NCBI RefSeq assembly: GCF_021130785.1
Contig: NW_025776806.1
Location: 1-64,000, forward strand
Direction: 5' to 3'
Source: Homalodisca vitripennis
Taxonomy: Eukaryota; Arthropoda; Insecta; Hemiptera; Cicadellidae
Length of the DNA: 64,000 bases
In this document: in pieces, positions 33,855 to 46,885 of the stretch
How positions within the stretch are numbered: position 1 is the stretch's first letter
How the letters are laid out: the number at the start of each line of letters is the position of its first letter
Notes under the pieces: generated by a model
The model's input: the letters and a program-made list of their open reading frames with translations, nothing else
Told to the model about the DNA's origin: nothing
The model's database searches: none
Program-made: the position numbers and the translations under genes

Positions 33855-35607
33855 TCTAATATATATACAACCGCATGTGTAACTGACTGACTGACTCACT
33901 CACTCACGTATACTAATTCTAACCTACTTCCAGATGAGTTAGAGACTTGAAATTTGGTACACAGATAGCTTTCCACGTGTAACCACCAGGAAAATCCCGA
34001 AAAGTGAGAATTTTTCATTTTCAACCCCTCAAAAAAATTCCCAAAAAATCGCGCATTCTTCACCCCTGCAGGCATTTTTTGTAAGCCCGATAGCGGGCGA
34101 ACCGTTGGAGCTAGCTCGGATCTGACGGAAAATTCATGGTCAGGAATGAAGTGAACTACAAAAAAGGTCTAATGACTTTTTGCTCTATCTTCCATGGTTA
34201 AGCGACAAAACGCTCGAACATTTGAAATTCCAGAGATTTTTTTCGATAAAAATAATGTTTCAAGCCCGATAGCGGCCGAACCGTTGGTCGTAGCTCAAAT
34301 CTGATTGACCCATAAAATTAGCAAATTGCGCGATCTACAGAAAAGGTCCAGTAATCTTTTGCCCTATCTCGATTGGTTTGGCCGAAAAAACGTGATTATG
34401 TACAATTTTGTTGTAACTTTTACGCGAAACTTTTGTTTTTGGGGTCGATAGCGGCGAAACCATTGGTCGGAGGTCAAAATAAGACTAACGTTTTATTTAG
34501 GAAATAAGATGACCTACAAAAAAGGTCCAGTGACTTTTTACTATATTTCCCTTAGTTTGACCGCAAAACGCGATTAAGTGAAAATATTGGACATTTTCGC
34601 CTAAAAATTTACATTCCGGGCTTGATAGCGGCTAAACGGTTGGTCGTAACTCAAAACAAATTTTAAACGGGATTTAGGAAATCACGTGATCTACAGAAAA
34701 GGTTTCAGTGACTTCGGGAGTTGGCTGAGCGTTAGCTAAGCGTCAATAGTAGATAGGGACAGAGGAATATTTATTATGTTCACAGACACAATACCCTCTA
34801 AAAAAGGCCCAAGTGTGTCATTAACCCCCGGTAATATTAACCCCCCCCCCCGGGGATTTCCTGGTATGACCTGATAACCTCCTGTACATTCAACCCCCTG
34901 ATGTGTTAACCCCCCTGGTAACATTAAACCCCCCCAGGGAATTTCCTGCCATGACCTCATGTCCGAATTTTACCAGTCACCAAATCTCTTAACCCCCCCC
35001 CCTGGGAAGATCCTGGTATGACCAGATAACCCCCTGGAGACTTATCCCCCGGTAACGTTAACCCCCCCTGGGAATTTGTTCATATGACCAGACAATATCC
35101 TGACGAAATTAAACCCCCTCTTGTCTTAACCTCCTTAACATTAATCACCCACCCAGGGAATTTCTCGCCTTGACTAGATAGTCTCCTGGTGATATTAAAC
35201 CCCTGTTCGACTTAAAATACTGCCTTGAGGTCGGTTTTTTATTATGTTTTATACTAAACAATTCAAGATAGCTGACCCGTGCAGACTTTTCTCCCGAGCT
35301 CATTTCTGGCTAAACCATAGGTCGTAGATCAAATCTGAGGGCACAATCGAAAGACAAAATTAAATTTCCAACAAGAAAGGTCCAGTCACTTTTTGTCGTA
35401 TCTCTAACGGTTTAACCGCAAAATGCCCTCAAAGTCAAAAGTTTTTACGAATCCGGAAAAAAATCTATGAAAAAGGTCAATTTTTAAATCCCTTGTCATT
35501 TACTTAATGTCCGGACTTAACCAGTCACCGAATTCCGCTTATCCCCGAATTTGCAAGCGTTTACTTTGGGGGCCTGGGGGCGTAGCCCCCAGCGAGCCGA
35601 AGGCGAG
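33855..35607 (+). mobile_element. Helitron array unit 4, type A
   Basis: 1,753 bp, near-identical to unit 3. Ends directly against the coding Helitron. Confidence 0.92.
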
Positions 35608-36994
35608 TCTAATATACTATACAGCCGCATATGTAACTGACTGACTGACTGACTGACTGACTGACTGACTGACTGATAGGGTATACAAATTCCAACCCAC
35701 TTCTAGAAGTGCTGGAAACACCAAATTTCGTACACACGTAGGTGGATTCTTCAAACCACCGGGAAAAGTCTGAAAACCGGATTTTTTTTACTTTTGAAAC
35801 CCCTCAAAAAAATTCCCGAACGGACCCCTGTTTTGCTCTTGCAGGCTGCCCTTTGAAGCTCGATAGCGGGCGAACCGTAGGAGCTAGCTTCGATATGACG
35901 AAAAATTCATGGTCAGGAATGAAGTGAACTACAAAAAAGGTCCAGTGACTTTTTGCTCTAACTCCATCGGTTCGGCTGCAAAACGCGATTACATTAAAAT
36001 ATTTTGATATTTTCGCCTAAAAATTTACCTTTCGGGCTCGATAGCGGCTAAACGGTTGGTCGTAGCTCAAAACAAATTTTCAATGGGATTTAGGAAATTG
36101 CGTGATCTACAAAAAAGGTTCCAGTAAACATTTTGCCCTATCATCAACGGTTTGGCCGCATAACGCGTTTTAAAGTATTGATTTTTTGAGATTGAGTTCA
36201 GAATTTAGTTTCTGGGCTCTGTGTTAGAGGAACCTTTATAGTTAGGGTAGATAAAAAATCGTAATTTAATACGAAACAATGAGGTCTACAAAAAAGGTCC
36301 AGTGACTTTTCACTCTCTCTCCATTGGTTTGGCTTGCAAAACGCGTTTGAACAAAAATTTCTTTTCTATTTTCCAACAATATTTTACTCCTGATCCGATA
36401 GCGACCGATCGATCATCAATAGTACAAATGTTTTTTCCTTTGTCTGTTAGAAAATGAGGAGATCTACAAAAAAGGTCCTATGCACGTTTCCCGTATCTTT
36501 AACGGTTAACCAGAAAATCGGAATAATATAACATTAATAGATAGGGACGGATTGCTGTTTTTACTGTGCAGACTTTTAGTAAATAATAAATAGCGGCCGA
36601 ACTAGAGGTATATCAAAATTCTGAGGGCAGAACACCCAAAACAAATTATATTTCCTACAAGAAATGTCCAGTCACTTTTTATCATATCTTCAACGGTTAA
36701 GCGACAATACGTCTTCAAAGTTAAAAGTTTGGTTCACGTCGTAAAATTCAGTCTATCCCTAACTACTAATCTTGAAATGCAGGGTTTGGCTAGCTAGCTC
36801 TGTACGGTACGTAACAGAGTACCTTAGGCCGTGTGAAACAGAGGCTGATCCTTTCGTAAATTCGTAGATAGGGACGGAGGAATTTTCGGATACTAAATAT
36901 TCTTTGGCTTTGTATTGTTGGAACACTTCTACATTAGTCTTCAAAGTTAAATTTTTCTTTTAACTATTGTGATAATTCGCTTGTTCACGGTACT
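35608..36994 (+). repeat. 5' repeat block of the coding Helitron
   Basis: A (CTGA)9-10 run at about 35637-35677, then diverged tandem copies of the unit also found in the short elements. The recognisable phrase is GATAGCGGCTAAACGGTTGG ... AAAAAAGGTCCAGTGACTTT, near 35860, 36040, 36290 and 36470. The short units may be deletion derivatives that kept this block and the 3' end. Confidence 0.85.
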
Positions 36995-37546
36995 ATGTCC
37001 TTTTATTGCGTTGCTAAGGGCTCTTTCCATCAGGGTAACGAGCAGCTGTTTCCGAGGAGCAAAAACACTCAATGCACTGCGATTTCGGCCTGTTGCCCTT
37101 GTATGGAAGGCCCTTGGATTGGAATTTTCTACAGCGGCCATCGATACTATTCTCATCACTAGCGATAGTATTTACAATAAATTGTGGGATGAGAATCGTA
37201 TGGGTGGAAACCGGTACTTGTGCTCCGATGAACTTCCCGCTAATTTTGTCATCGAGGGACAGTCCGTAGCCGTTGCAGAAAATACATTTGTACATGATGC
37301 CCTATACCCCCTTGAAACGATCAGATATGGACGACTGCGTTATGTCTTTGTCCAATGTTTTGGAGTGTTTAATGGCCGAGTGCCTTCAGAACATTGGATT
37401 CCTCTTCACTGGACAAACAGTTACAGTTGCTTTTTGGCGTTCCCAGGAGCAGCTGTATCTGTTTGATCCTCATCCAGTGAATGAGGAGAGAAATTATGAT
37501 CTGGCTAATGAGAACAACAACCTGGCGCGGCTCTTCCAGTGCGAGA
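36995..37546 (+). pseudogene. Herpesvirus-tegument-like (C76-type) cysteine protease domain, N-terminus of the Helitron protein
   Basis: ATG 36995 begins MSFYCVAKGSFHQGNEQLFP, then NTQCTAIS with a candidate catalytic Cys (codon 37073-37075). A second frame gives AAIDTILITSDSIYNKLW and RYLCSDELPANF. A third gives NIGFLFTGQTVTVAFWR and YLFDPHPVN, with candidate catalytic Asp (37465-37467) and His (37471-37473). HQG...QCTA...DDIL-like and FDPH in this order match the papain-like deubiquitinase fold of herpesvirus tegument proteins, which I recall in some invertebrate mobile elements. Three or more frame changes. The frame breaks at 37546 at the hAT target site and appears to resume after 41715 with QFTITRMSFYRPP. 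Role in transposition unknown; an OTU-type protease is the alternative. Confidence 0.7.
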
Positions 37547-37739
37547 TAGAGATGGAAAATGTCGTTGTTTAGCTGCAACGCGTTGCGACGTTATTCTGCC
37601 AACCGATAACAGGTTGCGGCAACGTGTTATTTTAGCAACTGTTATCGGCTGACCGTTGCGCCTCGTCTATCCATTGCGCAACGTTGGTTCAATAACGTTT
37701 TTCCAGTGGCTGTTACCTATAGAACGTTACTGAAATACC

Positions 37740-38864
37740 GTTACTAAAACATGGACCACCATTCAGTTAACGGACTTTGTTACTATTATTAAGTGTACAA
37801 AAATTCGTCATTTAGCTGCTTAGTCTAGTTACTATAATTTATTTTGAGATAATTAAAAGTATCTTTTGGTTCAATTAAGTACAAAATACAGAATCGGGTT
37901 TTTATTGTTTGAATGTAAACATTTCACAGCGCATTGTACATTTACACTATAGATAAACATTAAAATATTCAAACTGAAAAAATGAAATATTTTAGTGTAT
38001 TAAATATAATTTACACTAGGGATTACTTTATAAAAGCTATAGACAAAATAATACAAAACCAAATAAAACGTTTCTGTAAATATTATTATATTAAATGAAC
38101 ACACCCTAGGCTTTTTTTATAAAAGTAATTTATATACAAGACTAAAAGTTCTTTAAAATACATTTATCTTAAAAAATAACGTGTTTTTAATTGCCCAAAT
38201 TGGTATTTACACGGAAAATTGACAGTAAAATAAAACCGTTAAATACGTGTTAGTTACACTACTAGTATGTAAATGAAGAATACATTAAATGGATACATTA
38301 CATCTAAAAATATAATTTTTACGAATGTGAAATACATATTTGATTATAAAATATATTGAAATAATTATAGCCTACAAACTTAAGTAAGATTTTGTAAGTG
38401 TAAAGTAAAAACGTTGGACAGTGATATTTAGCTATAAAAATGTACTGCTGTGATGTATACATACATATTTAACTGATAACTTATATTAACTACAACAAAT
38501 AGTAACACAAATGACGTTTATAATTGCAAAATGTATACATAAAAAACTATTTATCACAATATAAACAAAATGGTTAACACTGCTATTTCTAATTAAATCA
38601 TATAGGAACACTTTATAAATTACAAATATATACATACATAAACATATTGTTCAAATGTACATTACAATTACACTGTCAAATATTGTACTTTAGATTAAAT
38701 GAAGATACACGAATGTATGGAGATTCAAAGACACAATTAAGCATATTTAGAAAATAAAATGGGCAATATAACCAAACTGTACACTATGGCTTCATATAAG
38801 ATTAATTGCAAAGAAAATGAATTACATAATTTCATATATTTAACTTGCAGAACTTATATATAAC
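37740..38864. other. Noncoding 3' part of the hAT element
   Basis: AT-rich, no coding signature, between the left subterminal repeats and the end of the transposase. Nothing else visible. Confidence 0.5.
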
Positions 38865-41001
38865 TTAAATTTTTTGATTTCTATTTACTGTAGAAGATTT
38901 AGATTTCCATTCAAAAAACAGCAACTGCTCTGCTCGTTTTGAACTCAGTCTTGATCGGCGTTCTGTCAAAAAATTTCCTGCTTTAGAAAAAAGTCGTTCA
39001 CATGGGACGGATGTAGCCATGACGTTAAATTTTAATTTCACCAATTTGCTCATAATAGGGTTATACATGTTGATTCTCTTTCCACCAGCCCATAGGATCT
39101 TTTTTCCGTCCTAGATAGCTGTCATCTAAGTACCGGTTCAACTCGACAATTGCAGCGGAGGTCTTCGTACCTGAAACCAATTCCTTCATAGCAGTGAACT
39201 CCAAAAAGCTTACAACGCGTTAAAGTTAAAACAAAAAGTAAATACGTGTAGTTACAAGTAAAAACCCTAATTTAATTTATTGAAAATTCTAAATTTATGA
39301 ATAAAATTTTAAAGCGGTTACCTGTAGGTTTCTCCTTGGCAATTATGTTGTCAACGTCCTCCCAGACGGAAAATTTTGCGGAATCTACGTTGCCATCTTT
39401 GTTTTGAGTGTTACCAATTTCTTCATCATCTGCTGTGCAAGGTTTGCCATGTGTCTCTGTCCAGATTGCAGCTAAAAGTTCTGTACATGTTTTTTTGATC
39501 AATTGCTTTGCAGTTTCGTCTTTGAAGACAGCAAGTTTGAATCTGGGATCTAAAAGAGTAGCAAGTGCTATTGTTTTGCTGTGTTCAACATTTTCCATGC
39601 GTTTTCTCGAGACCATGCAGCAGTTCATTAATAATATTTTGAATAAACTGGTTTGAATGGCTCCTTTTGCATTTTTTTACACACGGACATCAGGCCTCTT
39701 GTTAGGGGTATCACTTGGCTACCTGTCACGTAGCGTTCCCCACTAATCTGTGAAGTGACCTCCTCAAAAGGACGTAAGATTGTGCTTAGCTCTTTGCATA
39801 ATCCCCACTCTTCCTCTGACAAAAACAGGTAAATTTTTTATTTATTAAAGCGATAGTAGTTTTTACCGCGTCCTGCAGCTCTACAAATCTGGAAACCATA
39901 TAAAATGTAGAGTTCCATCTCGTTGAAACCTCTTGAATAAGTTTTTTTGGCTCAAGGCCCATATTTTTCTGGGATATCAACAGTTTTTCAGTTGCATTTG
40001 TGCTCCTTTTAAAAAAAGTCACTATCAATTTTATTTTGTCAATTAACATTTTTACCAGCTTTAACGCATCCTGAAGAATCAAGTTTAAGGTATGGGCAAA
40101 ACAACCAAAGTGCTTCAATTTCAAGTCCTTTTGTACCGCCCCTTTGATGTTACTGGCATTGTCTGATACTACGACTAAAATCTTATCAAATAAATGAAAT
40201 TTGTCAACAATAGTTTTGATCTCTTTTGCTAGATTAGCACTTGTGTGAGAATCAGACATTTTAGAACATTCCAACAATATCGACTTTATTTCATAATTTT
40301 CTGAAATGTAATGGACAGTTACACCCAAATAACTTTCAACATTTGTAGAAGTCCAGGTATCAGTGGTTAGACATACACTTTGTACTGAGTTTAACTCATT
40401 CCGAACAAAATTCAAGCATCTCTCATGTTCAGCTGGAATCATACTATTGGAAATTGTTTTTTCTACTTGGCAATTTATATTGCGGGATTCAAAGCCGACA
40501 CAAAGTTAACAAAACCTCTGTCTTCGACAATTGAAAATGGCTGCTGAAAGTCAGTAATAAACAACTGTAAGAGAAGTTTATCGAGTTTTTTACGTTGAGT
40601 CTCACTCAGCTTTTTAGATTGGGGTAAAAATGATCTAATACTTGACTGGTTACCGTCACTAGAAGATGAAAAATATGCACTTAGTGGATTTGAATTGGTT
40701 AGCGCTTCTGAACTTGGTTGTTCGGGTTTCATTACGTAAAATTGATGTAGAGCCTATTGTAGAGTTTTTAGTAGAAATTAAAGCTGTCGTAGGGCTTGGC
40801 AAGTTAGTTGAAGTTTTATCTTTTTTTGGTAAATTTACAGTAGGATGGCGCTTTTCAATGTGGTGTCTAAGATTAGTTATAGTTGACTTATAATTTAATA
40901 CTTGCCCACATAAATCGCACTTAGCAGTTTTTTATGTCAGCGTCAACCACAGTATAGTATGTCCACAAGTAACTGGTTTTTTGCTTCTTGTTACCACTCA
41001 T
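38865..41001 (-). pseudogene. hAT transposase (BED-finger type), few lesions
   Basis: Reads from ATG complement 40999-41001 (MSGNKKQKTSYLW). A BED zinc finger follows with CDLCGQVL and HHIEKRH (about 40930-40855), after a one-base shift. Then come a Ser-rich linker, a helical region and SVCLTTDTWTSTNVESYLGV (about 40380-40320). VVSDNASNIKGAVQKDL and HFGCFAHTLNLIL follow (about 40175-40075), then EVSTRWNSTFYM (about 39920). ATLLDPRFK lies at about 39555. The C-terminal dimerisation segment is MATSVPCERLFSKAG (about 39020-38975). GT...AG at 39321-39209 could bound a 113-bp intron, but joining those exact sites leaves the frame off by one. Other breaks near 40945, 40475, 39800 and 39630. hAT assignment is secure. 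Confidence 0.92.
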
Positions 41002-41707
41002 TTTTAATATAAATTAATTACAATGTAGATATTTATAAATAATAAAAACAGTAAACACAAATTAAACGTGTTATTTCACATAACTTAATCACTCTACAAT
41101 TATTTGTCAAGAATTATTTTAAAGAAAACATTAAGAAATATAGTTATTTTAAATAAAAATTTAAACCACATATAGTTTAATAAGGCAGAGATTACACTGT
41201 ATGTTGCTCTTGAACAAATTAAAAACAATTGTACTGCGGGTGTGGGAATGGGATCATAATAGAATAAACAAAGTGAATAATCAGGTCAGGTTTTCATGTC
41301 CGAACAGGCACCATCCCCTCCCCCAAGCCGCAATGTCGCGTCTCCAGTATTTTGATTATTTTACTTTACTATATTATCGTTACGGGTGGTGTTGTAATAA
41401 CAGATCAAGCTGCTGTTGTCATTGTCAAGCCGTAGATAGATTCCCGGCAATGAAATAATTGTCATCCTACAACTCTGTTGTTTGTCATAACACCGTTGCT
41501 CAAATAACAGGTGAAGAGTTTCCAGTCTGCCGCTATTGACTGTTACCAGCACAGGCTTACCGTTGCCGGCAACGAAAACGAATGAATTTCATTGTTCGTT
41601 GTCATCCTGTTATAACAGGGAGTTTCTGATAACACGTTGCGGGGATAACTGTTGCCGCGCGGCAACACTGTTATTTATCCTGTTATGTTAAATAACGCCC
41701 ATCTCTA

Positions 41708-44700
41708 GTGCGAGAGTTATCCTGGACTGGCTTCGTTATTGTTGTCTAACACTGCTTTTGACGGGTCGACGAGACAGTTCACTATAACTCGAATGAGTTT
41801 TTATCGACCACCGACCCACAACGTTGTCCAGTCTGATTCTCTAACTTCTGACATCCTACTAAGAATATGCAATTCACCACCCACGTGGGACGTTCTTGAT
41901 GATCCCAAACTTAAAAAGAGCCCTAGGGTGATTCTGTCTCCGTTAGAATGTATAATAAAACACAAGGCCATTGGGAGGCCTAAAAAGATACGCCGTGGCC
42001 GTCCCAAACGACTTGCAAGTACGAGAGACGAGCAAGTGAGAGAGGCAAAGAAAAACTATATTAAAAGGAATTCTAAGACTATTCGTGATAAACTAATTCA
42101 ATACCTTGAACAGCACCCCGATATCCACAGAGACGCCGTACGCCGTTACAGCCAAAAACACCCTGAGGGCCACAGAGACGCCGTACGCCGTTACAGCCAA
42201 AAACACCCTGAGGCCCATAGAGATGCTGTACGTCGTTACGACCAAGAACACCCTGAGGGCCCATAGAGATGCTGTACGTCGTTACGGCCAAGAACACCCT
42301 GAGGGCCACAGAGACGCTGTCCGTCGTTACGACCAACTTCGTCCTGAGGTCCACAGAGACGCTGTCCGTCGTTACGACCAACTTCATCCTGAGGTTCACA
42401 AGAGACGCTGTCCGTCGTTACGACCAACTTCATCCTGAGGTTCACAGAGACGCCGTCCGTCGTTACGACCAGCTTCATCCTGAGGTCCACAGGGACGCCG
42501 TCCGTCGTTACGACGAACAACATCCTGATGTCCACAGGAAGGGCCGTTCATCGGTATGAGGAACGACACCTTGACGCATGTCACGACAGAGTTAGATTGT
42601 TTTCGTCTTAATAATCCAAAACTAGCCGAACTTCATTACTTACCTATCTCACTTGCTCGTCTCATCGTTGCCCACGGACCAATGGCATATTGGAGCGGTG
42701 TACTACTCTATGACATAAAATTATACAAACTGAAAAAAACAAGTCTTTGGTGTGATGACGTTTTCATTTGTCCTCACTGCCAAGCACCTCTGTTCGAGGA
42801 AGAGGAAAGCAGAAAAAAGTGGTGCTGTGGAGTGGGCGCATATAATGTGACAAAGTTACCGCCCCTTAATGCACCGTTCTATTCTAATCGCCGCTTTCTC
42901 GATAGAGCGCGGGCCTACAATGACCTCTTTGCTCTATGTGCCCTCGAAATTTCTGGCGGATACCGGCACCCAAGTGGCCTATCATTCTTCAAAATTGAAG
43001 GGAGGATGTACCACCAGGTGTACAGCTTGGACGCCCCCGGCCAAAGGTTTGTTACTGCGGGCGGTGACGTCCAATTCGTAAAACCGGTGCCGCCTGTATA
43101 TCGACGACGGCGAAGAACGCAGGAACATGGCCATGAGTAGATCACTTGATGGCGACATAGTGGACGACATTAAAAACTACTTGGTTTCATTGAACCCATA
43201 TGTCCATGAATTTCGCCGGCTGAGTGATGAGCCCTCGGTCAACGCTCACTTAGAATTCCAGATTACAAGTCGAGCTACTCATGGCAATGTTCTTGGTGAC
43301 AGGCAAAGAGGTATTGAGGTGCACGCCGTGCTTAGTTCCGAAGATGCAGTCACTGAGCCTCGACGGCTCACCGTCTGGAAAGTGGGAGCTGGAAGACCTT
43401 CTACCATCGATCTCTTTAGTCCTCTGATGGAGCCCTTCCAGTATCCACTACTATATCCGCAAGGCACTTTGGGTTGGCACATCGGCATGCTGGACAACAA
43501 CGGCAAAAAACTTTCCCAATATAATTATTCACGTTGTCTCTTACTCTCCAATCCTCGTTTCTCTTATCTTGGCCGTCTTTCTCAAGCATGGCAGGTCGAG
43601 ATGTTTGCTAGGTTTGAAGAGGAGAGACTTCGTTTTATAAAATTTTCACAGACAAAGTCCTCAGCCCAAAATGCTTTGCGGATAGGACAAACTGAACGAG
43701 CTTCTTGACGCTCAACGCAGTAGTCCGGCAGGAAGGCAGGTTAGCGAACGACATCGCTCGGGAATGAAACAGTCCAAGGCGAGGGTGGGGCACAGCCTGG
43801 AAAGATTTACCTCCCAAGTACGTTCACTGGTGGGCCCAGGTACATGAAGATCCATTACGAGAACGCGATGGCTCTCGTCACACGCCTGGGTTCACCAACG
43901 TACTTCCTCACGTTTACTTACAGCGCGACTTGGGAGGAAAACAAGAGAGCGTGTCCTCACGGCAGTGGACGCAGTGACCCTAGCACGGCTTGCAGAGTCT
44001 TCCAGATCAAACTCCTCGAGCTTCTTCGAGATCTGCGGAGCGGAGCGATGTTCGGCCTGCACGAACTATATCGTCTACGTCATCGAAATGCAAATGAGGG
44101 GCCTTCCTCACGCCCACATTGTGTTCAAGATTGACGGAGACGGTCCAGTACAAGCAGACGAAATCGACTCTGCAATCCGCGCGGACATCCCCTCGGAAGA
44201 AGAAGCCGGTGGAAGACTCAGGAAGTTGGTGTTGCAGCACATGATCCACGGTCCTTGTGGCACTGATCATCGCACCGACTTCCTGTGCTGGGGACGCTGT
44301 GGAAGGGTCACTGCACAAAGTTCTATCCTAAGCCTTCATGCCAGACAACCCACGTAGATGATAGAGGCTTCGTTCAGTACAGGCGGGATTATAGTAATAC
44401 TGGTAAAATCAAGTCACGCAACAGGTCTGTTACTGTTCACGATGGATGGGTTGTGCCATATAACGCCGCACTACTGCTAAAGTATGAAGCACACATTAAC
44501 TTGGAGCTTGCGTCTACTCGTCGCGTCATCAAGTATCTATTCAAATACCTGATGAAGGGTGGATCACTTCAAAATGTCACCGTCACTCCTTTGTGGCAAC
44601 AAGAGGACGAGGTAGAACACTATGTGACTAAGAGAATGGTTGGTGCAAGCGACGCATGCTGGCGTCTCTTGGACTTCCCAATCTCAAAGTCAGAACCGAC

Positions 44701-46877
44701 AGTTGAGTGTCTACCCGTCCATCTTGAGGGTAAACAGCACGTCTGTTTTCGTCCCGGTGATCTCACCTCCGCGATAACTAGATCAAGCTCCAAGTTAATA
44801 TTGTATTTTAACAGACCTGTTGATAAAACTTTTGACAGTTTAACTTACCTGACATTTTTTGAGAACTACATTATTCATGACAAAAGACCAAAAACAGAAC
44901 CGATATATGAACATCAAGACGGGAAACACTTCATCACACCTCGCCAGCGTGGAGGGAAGGTATGTAGGGTCTTTTGGGTCTCGCCTAATCGTGGAGAACT
45001 CTACTACCTTCGGATGCTTCTCTTGTCAACACCTTGTCGCGCGGCTACTCCGACCTCCTGTCACGAGGTGGTCCTGATTGCCGTACGTTCCAGGAGGTTT
45101 GTCGTCAGCTCGGCTTGATTGAGGACGAGGATGAGTACCGCGAAGCGCTGCGAGAGGCTTCTGGGTTCATGGTCGCTTCGAGACTTCGTTCCTTCTTCGT
45201 GCTCCTTTGTAATATGGGTGCTCCTGCAGCAATTCTGTGGGATTCCTTCCGTGACACCCTTTGCGAGGACCACTTGGAAAGGAGCCCGCTTGACCCCGAA
45301 AGAGCGTATACACTTTCCTTGATCGATATCGATCGCAGTCTACGTCGGCAGGGATTGTCTTTAGTGGATTGTGGTCTCCCCGACGTGCAGGATGACACGA
45401 CGGAAGTGGGAAGGGAGCTGTTGGACTATGGCGAGCACCAAACAGCGGGCCATTGTCGAGGAATGGGAACAAAAGCTCTCAGAAGACCAGAGACGCGTTC
45501 TGCAACACGTGCGTTTCCCTTCTCGACAACCCCGGTGACCGCCGATCCTCAAGAGTAATCTTCCTCGATGGTCCCGGGGGATATGGTAAAACGTCACTTC
45601 TTCGTGTCATACTGGCACACGTGCGTAGTTGTCGTCAGATTGCACTGGCCGTCGCCAGCTCGGGCATCGCTGCTGGAAACATGCCTGGTGGTTCAACGGC
45701 TCACAGCATGTTCCGGCTTCCGCTCGATCTGGGCGACGGGTCTGGCGTTTGGAACATAACCAACGGGTCCCAGCGCGCAGAACTGATAAGAGCTGCACAG
45801 CTCATCGTCTTCGACGAGGCCCCGATGGCCCATCGCTACATCTTTGAGATCCTCGACCGCTCGCTTCGAGATCTCATGAACCGTGATGAGCCATTCGGTG
45901 GCAAAGATCTTTCTGTGCTCTGGAGATTTCCGGCAGATCGCACCCGTTGTTGTAAAGGCACGAACGGCAGATGCCGTCGCGTGCGTTTCACTTCGGGCCT
46001 CGCGTCTGTGGCGACTGTTCCGCGTCTTCTCTTTGACGACACCGCACAGGACGAGCAGTTCCGTTGACTACTCTGACTTCCTTCTCGCAGTAGGCAACGG
46101 CACTGTTCCGTCCACAACTTTCGGGGAGGGTAGAGAGAGTGACAGACTTATTCCCTTGGCCGAGGTGAGGTATGTCACTGCATTACAAGTGCTCATCTCA
46201 ACCGTCTTTCCTGCCGACGTACTCCGCGATCCCGATCAGTGTGCTCGTCGTGCGATCCTCTCGACTCTGAACGTGAACGTTAGAGAGATCAACGACATAA
46301 TCTTGAACTCTGTAGACGGTCGCCTTCATGAGCTGCGAAGCGCCGACACTGTGGACCGTGAAAACGATGACAATCTGGCTGTTGAAGTCCCTCTACTGAA
46401 CCAGGCTACAGGCAAAGGGTGTTCCTGATCACGTGCTGCGACTTAAGATCGGCTCGGTGTGCCTCATCATGAGGAATCTAAATATCGCTGACGGCCTTGT
46501 AAACGGCACTAAGGTCATTGTGACGGCTATAACCAATCGGTTGATTACCGTCAGACGCCCTCACGACGCGCAACCTATCGGTATTCCTAGAATAATCTTT
46601 AGGTTCGCGATCGTTGAAGGTTCGCCGTTACTTGTCCGTCGACGTCAGTTTTCCTCTGATGCTGGCATACGCGATGACCGGCCACAAGAGCCAAGGTCAG
46701 ACAATAGATCAGGTCGGAGTCGATCTTCGCACTGATTGTTTCACTCATGGCCAGCTGTACGTCCTGCTCAGTAGAGTTCGATGTCCGGAAGACATAGTTG
46801 TCCTCGTCCGCCCCGAAAGGGTACAAAATGAAGTCGCCTACGCGAAGAACATCGTGTACGGCGAACTTCTTCAGTGA
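41708..46877 (+). pseudogene. Helitron Rep/helicase, frameshifted
   Basis: Helitron proteins join a rolling-circle HUH endonuclease to a PIF1-family 5'-3' helicase. 41716-42105: end of protease domain and a K/R-rich linker. 42106-42540: tandem HRDAVRRY repeats. 42560-43140: Helitron N-domain with CPHC...CC zinc ligands. Rep nuclease: HUH motif in GLPHAHIVF (His codons 44109-44111 and 44115-44117), and paired Tyr in IKYLFKYLMKG (44534-44536, 44546-44548). Helicase: Walker A GPGGYGKT (45570-45593), Walker B IVFDEAP (Asp-Glu 45813-45818), GDFRQIAPV (about 45920), GHKSQGQTID (about 46680) and YVLLSRV (about 46759). The last frame stops at 46877. Frame changes near 42250, 42560, 43130, 43705, 43960, 44350, 45060, 45500, 45890, 46430 and 46640 rule out a product. 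Key residues are all still there. Confidence 0.93.
42106..42540 (+). repeat. 42-bp minisatellite coding a 14-residue repeat
   Basis: About ten units of HRDAVRRYxQxHPE(V/G), such as CGTCGTTACGACCAACTTCA at DNA level. Units differ by substitution and the frame slips between some. It sits between the basic linker and the Helitron N-domain. Conserved residues R-D-A-V-R-R-Y suggest a short amphipathic or basic helix in each unit. Confidence 0.9.
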
Positions 46878-46885
46878 ACCGGATT

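Larger units (their letters stand above)
37547..41707 (-). mobile_element. hAT element inside the Helitron protease region, 4,161 bp
   Basis: TAGAGATGG at 37547 and its inverse ending at 41707 are the terminal repeats. The 8-bp target duplication GTGCGAGA is exact at 37539-37546 and 41708-41715. Subterminal regions at both ends carry GTTGC and GATAACA-type repeats (about 37573-37740 and 41575-41690). One transposase gene runs on the - strand. Confidence 0.95.

Noticed and set aside
34736..34960. 74-codon open frame on the - strand of a Helitron unit, with equivalents at 49473-49697 and 59773-59991
   Set aside because: It recurs only because the units are near-identical copies. It crosses the C-rich repeats, has low-complexity Gly-rich sequence and is broken by one-base length changes in other units.
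42079..42535. Overlapping - strand frames rich in VVTTDSVSV-like repeats
   Set aside because: Antisense shadows of the 42-bp repeat; the repeat length is a multiple of three, so every frame stays open.
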